DNA from: CAVQHY01 sp963712465
Lineage (GTDB): Bacteria > Actinomycetota > Thermoleophilia > Gaiellales > Gaiellaceae
DNA: 64,000 nt
Assembly: GCA_963712465.1 (NCBI GenBank)
Contig: CAVQHY010000006.1
Location: 372,001-436,000 of the forward strand
Reading direction: 5' to 3'
A program made the position numbers and the translations under genes. The notes beneath the pieces are model-generated. The model searched no databases and was not told the origin of the DNA. It saw only the letters and a program-made list of their open reading frames with translations. Shown here piece by piece: positions 7,580 through 14,278 of this stretch. Positions within the stretch are counted from its first letter, which is position 1. Each line of letters opens with the position of its first letter.

Positions 7580-9112
7580 GTGAGGGCGCTCTCGAGGGAG
7601 TTCGCGGCCTACGGCTGGGCGCCGTCGACGGCCGAGATCGCGCGGCTCGCCGGCATCGACTCGGTGCGCGTCCTGCGCTACGACGGCAACGTGCCGGCCG
7701 TTCCGAACGCGGCCGCTCGGCCGGGCGTGCTCGTCGGCGCCCTCACGCGCGTGAACGAGTACCCGCACGGCGGCTACACGGAGCTCGTGCCCGCGATCGC
7801 CTCGTACGCGGGCGTCCATCCTGAGAGCGTCGTCCTCGGAGCGGGCGCCGACGACCTGATTCTGCTCGTCGGACGCAGCTTCGCGGGACCACGGGACGAG
7901 GTCGCGATCACGCCTCTGCCGACGTACCCGATGTTCCGTGTCGCCGCCCACCTCGCGGGCGCCGAGGTCGGCGCCGCGGCGCCGGCACTTACGTTCACGT
8001 GCCGCCCGAACAACCCGAGCGGCGACTTCGGCGAGCTGCCGGCAGCGCGGCCGCTGGCCGTGGACGAGGCGTACTACGAGTACGCGGGCGAGTCGGCGCT
8101 CGACCGGATCGACGAGGAGGACGTCGTCGTCATCCGCACCTTCTCGAAGGCGTTCGGCCTGGCCGGCGCGCGTGTCGGCTACGCGCTGGCCCGCCCCGAG
8201 ATCGCGGCCGAGCTGAACGCGCGTCAGGGGCCGGCCGCCGTCTCCACGCTCTCGGCCGCTCTCGCCGTCGCGGCGCTCGAGCGGCCACCCGACGTCGGCC
8301 TGGAGATCGAAGAGCGGGAGCGCCTCGCTTCCGCGTTCCGGGCGCTCGGGCTCGAGCCGTGGCCGTCGCGCACGAACTTCGTCTTCGTGTCCTTTGGCGA
8401 GCCGGAGGCGCTGGGCGACTCCCTCCTGCGTCAGGGCCTTGCGGTACGGGTCTTTCCGGACGGCTTCCGCGTGTCGGTCCGGGATCGCGAGGACGACGAC
8501 GTCCTGGTCGAGGCGGTCGCGCGGTGGCTCGAGCGCCCGAGCCCCGTGGCCCCTACGGGAGGCCGAGCGTCGCGCCACGTCCGTGGAACCGCGGAGACGA
8601 CGATCCGCGTCCGGCTCGCGCTGGACGGCGCTGGCCGGGTGCGCGTCGCGACCGGGGCCGGGATCTACGACCACCTGCTCGAGCAGCTCGCGTTTCATGG
8701 TGGTCTCGACCTCGTCATCGAGGGCACCGGCGACCTCGAGACCGGGCCGCACCACACCGCCGAGGACGCCGCGCTCGCTTTCGGCGAGGCGCTCGACGCC
8801 GCGCTCGGCGATCGACGGGGCATCGCACGCTATGGCGACGCGGTCGTTCCGATGGACGACGCGCTGGCCCGGGCGGCCGTCGATCTCGGCGGGCGCCCGG
8901 CCTGCGAGCTGGCGCTCGAGCTCGACCCCGGCCTCGCTGCCCACGTCTTGCAGAGCCTGTCGCAGGCCGGACGGCTCGGTCTCCACGTCGAGGCGACCGG
9001 GCGCGACGAGCACCACGTCGCCGAAGCGGCGTTCAAGGCGGTGGGGCGGGCGCTCCGCGCCGCGGTTCGTGTCGAGGGGGATGGGATTCCGTCCACGAAG
9101 GGCGTTCTGTGA
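7580..9112 (+). CDS. hisC-hisB: HisC-HisB fusion: histidinol-phosphate aminotransferase / imidazoleglycerol-phosphate dehydratase
   Basis: One 510-aa open frame joins two histidine enzymes. Residues 1-~318 are a fold-type I PLP aminotransferase: YPHGGYTEL, FTCRPNNPSGD, LAVDEAYYEYAG, and FSKAFGLAGARVGYA with the PLP lysine near 190. A short linker (PVAPTGGRASR) leads to an IGP dehydratase in ~331-510 with the metal motifs GDLETGPHHTAEDAAL and GRDEHHVAEAAFKA, the PMDDALARAAVDLGGRP segment and the terminal PSTKGVL. Both active sites look intact. The GTG at 7580 is chosen over an upstream repeat-encoded ATG. GTG 8546 at the linker could allow separate HisB initiation, but no stop divides the halves. 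Confidence 0.88.
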   Translation: MRALSREFAAYGWAPSTAEIARLAGIDSVRVLRYDGNVPAVPNAAARPGVLVGALTRVNEYPHGGYTELVPAIASYAGVHPESVVLGAGADDLILLVGRSFAGPRDEVAITPLPTYPMFRVAAHLAGAEVGAAAPALTFTCRPNNPSGDFGELPAARPLAVDEAYYEYAGESALDRIDEEDVVVIRTFSKAFGLAGARVGYALARPEIAAELNARQGPAAVSTLSAALAVAALERPPDVGLEIEERERLASAFRALGLEPWPSRTNFVFVSFGEPEALGDSLLRQGLAVRVFPDGFRVSVRDREDDDVLVEAVARWLERPSPVAPTGGRASRHVRGTAETTIRVRLALDGAGRVRVATGAGIYDHLLEQLAFHGGLDLVIEGTGDLETGPHHTAEDAALAFGEALDAALGDRRGIARYGDAVVPMDDALARAAVDLGGRPACELALELDPGLAAHVLQSLSQAGRLGLHVEATGRDEHHVAEAAFKAVGRALRAAVRVEGDGIPSTKGVL

Positions 9113-9121
9113 GGGATCGCG

Positions 9122-9299
9122 TCCGGGCGGGTGGGCCTTCTGCGGGCGGGGTGGTGGGAGCCGCGTGGGGTCGCGCCCGACAACGTGGGGGTGGGGTGGT
9201 GGGAGCCGCGTGGGGTCGCGCCCGACAACGTGGGGGTGGGGTGGTGGGAGCCGCGTGGGGTCGCGCCCGACAACGTGGGGGTGGGGTGGTGGGAGCCGA
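9122..9299 (+). repeat. Three 45-bp tandem repeats in the hisB-hisH spacer
   Basis: Identical 45-bp units start at 9156, 9201 and 9246, and a partial fourth unit at 9291 leads into hisH. Each unit holds the G-rich core GGGGGTGGGGTGGTGGGA and a GTG placed 5 nt after it, exactly as at the real hisC and hisH starts. The leading part (9122-9159) resembles the hisG-hisC spacer (GGGCGGGTGGGC followed by a pyrimidine patch). There are no unique spacers between units, so it is not a CRISPR. Confidence 0.9.
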
Positions 9300-9851
9300 G
9301 TGAGAGTCGCGGTCTGCGAGTACGGGGCCGGCAACATCCGCTCGGTCGTGCTCGCGCTCGAGCGGCTCGGGGCCGACGCGCGCGCGACGAGCGAGCCCGA
9401 CGACGTTCTTGCCGCCGATCTTGCCGTTCTCCCGGGCGTCGGCTCCGCCGCGACTGCCATGGCCGGCCTGCGCGAGCGCGGGCTCGACGAGGCGCTGCGG
9501 GCGCGGGTCGCTGCGCAGGGCCCGACGCTGGGAATCTGCCTCGGCCTTCAGCTCGCACTCGAGGAGTCGGAGGAGGACGGCGGGACGCGGTGCCTCGACC
9601 TCGTTCCGGGGCGGGCGACCCGTCTGCGCGAAGGCCGCGTCCCGCGCATCGGCTGGGCCCCGGTCGAGCCGGACGGCCCCGCGTACTACTTCGCACACTC
9701 GTACGCGTGCCAGACGCCGGCCGCTACGGCGTTCTCCGAGGGCGTCGTCGCCGAGGCACGTCAGGGGCCGTTCGTCGGCGTCCAGTTCCATCCCGAGAAG
9801 AGCGGAGCCGCCGGTGCGCGGTTCCTGGCCGAATGCCTCTCCCGCGTCTGA
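9300..9851 (+). CDS. hisH: Imidazole glycerol phosphate synthase glutaminase subunit HisH
   Basis: HisH releases ammonia from glutamine and channels it to HisF. The 183-aa class I amidotransferase starts VRVAVCEYGAGNIRSV. It has the oxyanion strand LPGVGSAATAM, the nucleophile elbow GICLGLQLA (Cys near 80) and the His/Glu pair in QFHPEKSG near 164-168. The GTG start at 9300 follows GGTGGTGGGA by 5 nt, the same layout as hisC, so the tandem repeat supplies its ribosome-binding region. Its end overlaps the hisF start by 19 nt, consistent with tightly linked subunits. Confidence 0.95.
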   Translation: MRVAVCEYGAGNIRSVVLALERLGADARATSEPDDVLAADLAVLPGVGSAATAMAGLRERGLDEALRARVAAQGPTLGICLGLQLALEESEEDGGTRCLDLVPGRATRLREGRVPRIGWAPVEPDGPAYYFAHSYACQTPAATAFSEGVVAEARQGPFVGVQFHPEKSGAAGARFLAECLSRV

Positions 9852-10576
9852 TCCCCTGCCTCGATGTCGCGGCCGGGCGCGTCGTCAAGGGCGTCAACTT
9901 CGCCGGGCTGCGGGACGTCGGCGATCCCGTCGAGCTCGGGGCCGCCTACTCGGATGCGGGCGCCGACGAGCTCGTGTTCCTCGACATCAAAGCCACGGTG
10001 GAGGGGCGGGACTCGCTTGTCGGGCTCGTTCGGCGGGTCGCCGAGCGGCTGGCGATTCCCTTCACCGTCGGCGGCGGCGTGCGCTCGCTCGACGATGCGG
10101 AGCACCTGCTGGCGGCGGGAGCGGACAAGGTCGCCGTCAACTCGGCGGCGCTCGTGCGGCCCCAGCTTCTGACCGACCTGGCGGAGAGGCTCGGCTCCCA
10201 GGCCGTCGTCGTCGCCGTCGACGCGGCGCGCGGGGAGGTCTTCTCGCACGCGGGCGGTCGTGCGACGGGCCGCTCGGCTGCCGCGTGGGCGCGCGAGGCA
10301 CAGGACCGCGGTGCAGGCGAGGTCCTGCTGACGTCGATCGACGCCGACGGAACGCGTGCGGGCTACGACCTCGAGCTGACGGAGGCGGTGGCGGCAGAGG
10401 TGTCGATTCCGGTCATCGCGTCGGGGGGCGCGGGCGAGGCGAAGCACGTCGCCGCGGCGCTCGGCGTTGCGCAGGCCGCGCTGCTCGCGTCGATCCTGCA
10501 CGAGAATCCGGCCCGGCTGGCGACGCTGCGACGCGAGCTGGCCGACCTCGGCGTCCCGGTGCGAGAGGCCGCCTGA
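9833..10576 (+). CDS. hisF: Imidazole glycerol phosphate synthase cyclase subunit HisF
   Basis: HisF uses HisH-derived ammonia to turn PRFAR into IGP and AICAR. The 247-aa TIM barrel begins LPRLIPCLDVAAGRVVKGVNF with the catalytic Asp in CLDV. Family loops follow: FLDIKATVEGRDS, FTVGGGVRSLDDA, DKVAVNSAAL, the second catalytic Asp in LLTSIDADGTRAGYD, and PVIASGGAGEAKH. The ATG lies inside the hisH coding end, giving a 19-nt overlap. hisIE follows 5 nt after the stop. Confidence 0.96.
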   Translation: MPLPRLIPCLDVAAGRVVKGVNFAGLRDVGDPVELGAAYSDAGADELVFLDIKATVEGRDSLVGLVRRVAERLAIPFTVGGGVRSLDDAEHLLAAGADKVAVNSAALVRPQLLTDLAERLGSQAVVVAVDAARGEVFSHAGGRATGRSAAAWAREAQDRGAGEVLLTSIDADGTRAGYDLELTEAVAAEVSIPVIASGGAGEAKHVAAALGVAQAALLASILHENPARLATLRRELADLGVPVREAA

Positions 10577-10581
10577 CCCGC

Positions 10582-11340
10582 ATGGCCGCCCAGAGTGACA
10601 CATCGGTGCGCTTCCGTGACGATCCGGCACGCTCCGGTGCGGATTCCGACAATACGCTCCAACCCGAGCGCCGGGCCACCCACCCGGGCGGGTCCCAGGG
10701 CGGGGGGGAGACCGGGGGTGGGCGTGCGGGTGCTGCGAGCGGAGGACCCGCCGGTGGGAGCCCGGCCGCCGGGAGCGACGCGGGCCCCGTCGGAGAGCTT
10801 CGCGCCGCGGTCGTCCAGGACGCCGAGTCGGGTCGCGTTCTCATGCTCGGCTGGATGGACGACGAGGCGCTCCGGCGAACGCGCGAGTCGGGGGAGGCGC
10901 ATTTCTGGAGCCGATCGCGACATACGCTCTGGCGCAAGGGCGAGACGTCCGGCGCAACGCTGGCGGTCGAGGAGCTTCGAGAGGACTGTGACGGCGATGC
11001 GATCCTCCTGTGCGTGCGCCCCAACGGGCCCACGTGCCACACGGGCTCGGTCTCCTGCTTTGCACCCTGGCTATGGCGCGTGGTCGCCGACCGCGCCCGG
11101 CGGCGGCCCGAGGGCTCGTACGTGGCCGGGCTGCTCGACCGGGGCGTCGACGCCTGCGCCCAGAAGGTCGGGGAGGAAGGGGTCGAGGTCGCGCTCGCCG
11201 GGGCCGCTCAGGAGGACGAGCGCCTCGTCGCGGAGGTGGCCGACCTGTGGTTCCACACGTACGTCCTGCTCGCTGGGCGTGGGCTCGACCCGGCCGCGGT
11301 CGAGGAGGAGCTGGCGCGGCGCCACCTAACTCCCTCCTAA
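10582..11340 (+). CDS. hisIE: Bifunctional PR-AMP cyclohydrolase / PR-ATP pyrophosphohydrolase HisIE
   Basis: The 252-aa enzyme performs the second and third histidine steps. HisI (residues ~72-165) has VLMLGWMDDEAL, SRSRHTLWRKGETSG, the Mg-binding DCDGDAILL and the Zn cysteines in CHTGSVSCF. HisE (~175-250) has GVDACAQKVGEEGVEVALAG and a helical end. The first ~70 residues before HisI are a Gly/Ala/Ser-rich low-complexity extension encoded by G-rich DNA like that in the other his spacers, so the annotated ATG may be upstream of the true start. It is the last gene of the his run. Confidence 0.92.
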   Translation: MAAQSDTSVRFRDDPARSGADSDNTLQPERRATHPGGSQGGGETGGGRAGAASGGPAGGSPAAGSDAGPVGELRAAVVQDAESGRVLMLGWMDDEALRRTRESGEAHFWSRSRHTLWRKGETSGATLAVEELREDCDGDAILLCVRPNGPTCHTGSVSCFAPWLWRVVADRARRRPEGSYVAGLLDRGVDACAQKVGEEGVEVALAGAAQEDERLVAEVADLWFHTYVLLAGRGLDPAAVEEELARRHLTPS

Positions 11341-11393
11341 CACCGAACCGCTACGCTGCCGCCGCCCACGCCGTCCCAGAAGGAGCTCGTGTC

Positions 11394-12821
11394 TTGCGCC
11401 GTCTCGCCGGTCTGCTCGTCGTCTTGTTCGCCCTTGCGCTGCTCGCACCCCTCGGCGCGAGTGCGGCGTCGCGGATGTACTTCGGCTTCCAGGACGATCA
11501 GAACTTTCGTTACGCGCCAGACCGGCAGGCGGTCATCCAGCGCGCCGCCGCGACAGGCTCAACGGTGTTTCGCGCGACTGTGATCTGGGCCGAGGCGGCG
11601 CCGACGCGGCCGGCCAACGCCGCCAATCCGTTCGACCCGACGTATCGGCTCAGCGACGTCGACGAGCTGGTGCGAACCGCACAGGCACAGGGCGCCGAGA
11701 TCCTGATCACGATCTGGGGCGTCCCCGGCTGGGCAAACGGTGGCAAGACTCCGAACTACGCGCCGAAGAACATGAACGACCTGAAGAACTTCGCGAAGGC
11801 GCTCGCGTCGAGGTACTCGGGCCGCTACGCGTCGTACCCGTACGTCCGCTTCTATTCGGTCTGGAACGAGTCCAACCTCGAGCAGTTCCTCGCGCCGCAG
11901 TTCGACGCCAAGGGCGGGTCTGTCGCGCCGAAGACGTACGCGAAGCTCTACCAGGCCGCTCAGAGCGGCATCAAGGCCGGCAACGGCAGCGCGCTCGTAG
12001 GCATCGGCGAGGTGTCGCCTCGCGGCCGCGACAAGCCGAGCCCCGGCTCCGCCCAGGACTCGCACTCGCCCGGCCGGTTCATGCAGCTCGTGGCCAAGGC
12101 GAACAAGAAGCTGAAGTTCGACGCGGCGACGATCCATCCGTACGCGACCACCCCGACGGCCAAGCCGACGCAGAAGGTCAAGTGGCCGAACGTAACGCTC
12201 GGCAACCTGAACCAGTACGAGACGAACGTGAGCAAGTGGTTCGGCCGCAAGAGCACGCCGATCTGGATCACCGAATACGGCTACCAGACGAAGCCGCAGC
12301 GGTCGGACGGCGTCTCGTACTCGACCCAGTCGTCCTACGGCAAGCAGGCCTTCAACATCGCCAAGAACGCCTCGTACGTCTCGATGTTCGTCTGGTTCAT
12401 CTTCCGCGACAGCCCGCGCACCGTCGGGGCGCAGTGGCAGTTCGCGGGAGGCGTGATCGACGTCTCGAACAACGCGAAGCCGGCCTACGGGATGTTCTCG
12501 TCTGTCTCGCCTCCGGTCGACGCCGCCAACGCGATCTACTCCTTCAAGGCCGGCACGAAGAACCCCACGATCAAGGTGTCGGCGCTCGAGCTCAAGTCAG
12601 GGCTTCCAACGGGCGCCCCGATCGGGATCAACTACCAGATCCTCCTCGGCGGCAAGCTCCAGGGGAACGCGATCGCGTCGGCATCCCTCGGGAAGGACGG
12701 ATGGTTCTCGTTCAAGGCGGCGCTCGCGGTCGCGAAGAAGAAGACCTACACGCTCAAGATCACGGCGACCTCGCAGACCGGGACCTCTGTTTCACGCACG
12801 ATCCAGGTGAAGAGCACCTAG
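11394..12821 (+). CDS. Secreted glycoside hydrolase-like TIM-barrel protein
   Basis: The 475-aa protein begins with a signal peptide (LRRLAGLLVVLFALALLAPL, cleavage after ASA). A beta/alpha barrel follows with features of clan-A glycosidases: FYSVWNESN places an acid/base Glu after Asn, IHPYA matches the conserved His strand, and WITEYGYQT places the candidate nucleophile Glu. Residues ~360-475 form a beta-rich tail. TTG 11394 is chosen because AAGGAG lies 9 nt upstream and it starts the signal peptide. Substrate is unknown; GH39/GH5-like activity is only fold-level inference. Its stop codon lies inside the left arm of the adjacent MITE-like element. Confidence 0.75.
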   Translation: MRRLAGLLVVLFALALLAPLGASAASRMYFGFQDDQNFRYAPDRQAVIQRAAATGSTVFRATVIWAEAAPTRPANAANPFDPTYRLSDVDELVRTAQAQGAEILITIWGVPGWANGGKTPNYAPKNMNDLKNFAKALASRYSGRYASYPYVRFYSVWNESNLEQFLAPQFDAKGGSVAPKTYAKLYQAAQSGIKAGNGSALVGIGEVSPRGRDKPSPGSAQDSHSPGRFMQLVAKANKKLKFDAATIHPYATTPTAKPTQKVKWPNVTLGNLNQYETNVSKWFGRKSTPIWITEYGYQTKPQRSDGVSYSTQSSYGKQAFNIAKNASYVSMFVWFIFRDSPRTVGAQWQFAGGVIDVSNNAKPAYGMFSSVSPPVDAANAIYSFKAGTKNPTIKVSALELKSGLPTGAPIGINYQILLGGKLQGNAIASASLGKDGWFSFKAALAVAKKKTYTLKITATSQTGTSVSRTIQVKST

Positions 12822-12987
12822 TGCTCCGTCCCGGAAGTCGCTTGATGATCCTGGCGCGCGAAAAGCAAGCCGGGCAAGGACGCAGGGAGCCCCGATATCG
12901 GGACATATCGGGGCGACTGAGGACGCAGCGCGGCGCCGCTTTGCAGCCGCCCAGAGCGCCAGTGACTTCCGGGACGGAGCACTAGGT
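12816..12987. mobile_element. 172-bp MITE-like element with 24-bp perfect terminal inverted repeats
   Basis: The left arm at 12816-12839 (ACCTAGTGCTCCGTCCCGGA onward) is matched without mismatch by its reverse complement at 12964-12987. Inside, CCCCGATAT and ATATCGGGG form a 9-bp hairpin (~12890-12913) flanked by two GGACGCAG copies. No ORF encodes a transposase, so it would need one in trans. CTAG at the ends may include a target duplication. The left arm supplies the stop codon of the upstream glycosidase gene. Confidence 0.7.
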
Positions 12988-12995
12988 AGCGCCGC

Positions 12996-13226
12996 GTGGG
13001 GAAGGGCTACGGCGAGGGACCTGCGGCCGAGGAGCGCTTCGAGGCTCTCGAACGCGGGGAGAATCACAGCGTGACCTACCCATCGCCCGAGCGCCTCGCC
13101 GTCTTCGGCTCGACGAAGGCCGCTCCGGAGAAGCACTTCATCGGCTGGGTCGGCGACGTGGACCCCGACAGGCTGTTTGCTTCCGGGGAGGCCTGGGGGA
13201 TCTCGGTCGTCAGAACCGCGGGCTAG
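12996..13226 (+). CDS. Short ORF, possibly a gene fragment, unknown
   Basis: The 76-aa frame lies just past the MITE-like element. It contains YPSPERLAVFGSTKAAPEKH and HFIGWVGDVDPDRLF, which look like real protein rather than random high-GC coding, but I cannot name a family. There is no signal peptide and no clear ribosome site. It may be the 3' remnant of a larger gene broken by the element. Confidence 0.3.
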   Translation: MGKGYGEGPAAEERFEALERGENHSVTYPSPERLAVFGSTKAAPEKHFIGWVGDVDPDRLFASGEAWGISVVRTAG

Positions 13227-13397
13227 TCGGGACCCTCCGAAAATAAGTGGCCTGGCCTGCGTGCCGGGGTGGCCCACGACATCGATGCGGCCGCGAGCGA
13301 CGCGCCCCTGACCACGCTGACTCGCGCGCTCGCGGCCGCGGGCCTCACTCGAACAGGATTCTCCCTCGCTCCGGGGCAGCGGCTCCCCGCTCCTGCG

Positions 13398-14216
13398 TCA
13401 GGAGTTGACGACGGCGAGCCAGACGCCGGCCCGTGCGCTGTTGTCACGGGAGTCCGACGCCTCGACCCACAGCCGATACTCGCCGTTTGCAAGCGCCCGG
13501 GTGTCCCAGTCGCGGGCAAGCAGGTAGCGGTAACGGCCGGGCTTGTCGGGACGGTTCTGACGACTGCCCTCGGCGTAGACGGTCCGGAAGCCGTCGTTTC
13601 GCAGGTGGACGGCGAAGTCGAGACCGGTCCGCCAGGGAAGCACGACCCGGCCGGCCTGCATCACCCGCCAGCGCAGGCGCACGGGTGACACCGGCATCCC
13701 GCTCCATGGCGGCGGGACCGGGAGCGGCGGGGTGTCGAACGCCTCGACGACGATCTCGACACTGCCGGTGACCCGCGTGAGCGGAACCTTGCTTGCTCCG
13801 CGGAAGAGGCCGATCGAGACGATCGTCGGCGAGGTGTGGTCGTCGTACGGCTGGATCCCGCCGCGCCGCAGCGGGTTGACATAGACGCCGTTTCGCCGCT
13901 CGGCTAAGTGGACGTGCCCCCACCCCTTGGCGATGTGACCAAGGAGCTGGTGTCGCTCCACGCGGGCGTGATGTGCCACCGCGGGGACGATGTGCCAGTA
14001 GCCGAACTCCCGGCTCGACGAGGCGATCGCCACCGTCAGCCTCGACTCGACGAACGCCTTGCCGGCTTCGACGGCGTAGACGGCGGTCCCGTCCGGCGCG
14101 GAGACGTCGATGCCGAAATGGAACGCCTTGCTCGTTCCCTGGATGCGCGGGTCGTTGAGGAAGCCGCGTACCGGGTGTTGTCTGTCGAACGGCTTGACGG
14201 GCCAGCCATACGGCAC
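13398..14216 (-). CDS. M23-family (LytM-like) peptidase domain protein
   Basis: The 272-aa product has an N-terminal M23-like region: FHFGIDVSAPDGTAVYAV carries the HxxxD zinc-ligand motif and GHVHLAE the second HxH pair, with a longer loop between them than usual. Residues ~135-272 are beta-rich with Pro-rich stretches (TPPLPVPPPWSG). Such domains cleave peptidoglycan cross-links or act as inactive binders. No signal peptide is visible at this start, which is odd for the family. GTG 14216 is preceded by TAGGCT at 6 nt (14223-14228), which supports the start and a leaderless mRNA. Confidence 0.75.
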   Translation of the reverse strand: MPYGWPVKPFDRQHPVRGFLNDPRIQGTSKAFHFGIDVSAPDGTAVYAVEAGKAFVESRLTVAIASSSREFGYWHIVPAVAHHARVERHQLLGHIAKGWGHVHLAERRNGVYVNPLRRGGIQPYDDHTSPTIVSIGLFRGASKVPLTRVTGSVEIVVEAFDTPPLPVPPPWSGMPVSPVRLRWRVMQAGRVVLPWRTGLDFAVHLRNDGFRTVYAEGSRQNRPDKPGRYRYLLARDWDTRALANGEYRLWVEASDSRDNSARAGVWLAVVNS

Positions 14217-14222
14217 GCCGGT

Positions 14223-14228
14223 AGCCTA
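14223..14228 (-). promoter_or_regulatory. -10 box of M23-like gene, leaderless type
   Basis: TAGGCT on the minus strand ends 6 nt before the GTG start. Confidence 0.5.
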
Positions 14229-14278
14229 GAGCGCTTCGGCGCGGAAGGGAATGACCCGCTCCGGGAGAACCGCTTGTC

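Noticed and set aside
9156..9299. CRISPR array
   Set aside because: The 45-bp units are directly adjacent with no unique spacers, are G-rich and sit between his genes; no cas genes are present.
7490..9460. A 656-codon open frame on the minus strand opposite hisC-hisB-hisH
   Set aside because: It is rich in Arg/Pro/Asp with no domain sense and mirrors the codon structure of well-supported plus-strand his genes, the usual shadow in high-GC DNA.
13269..13688. Plus-strand 139-codon frame before and over the M23-like gene
   Set aside because: It overlaps the M23 gene antisense for most of its length; only the first ~45 codons are free and they match nothing.
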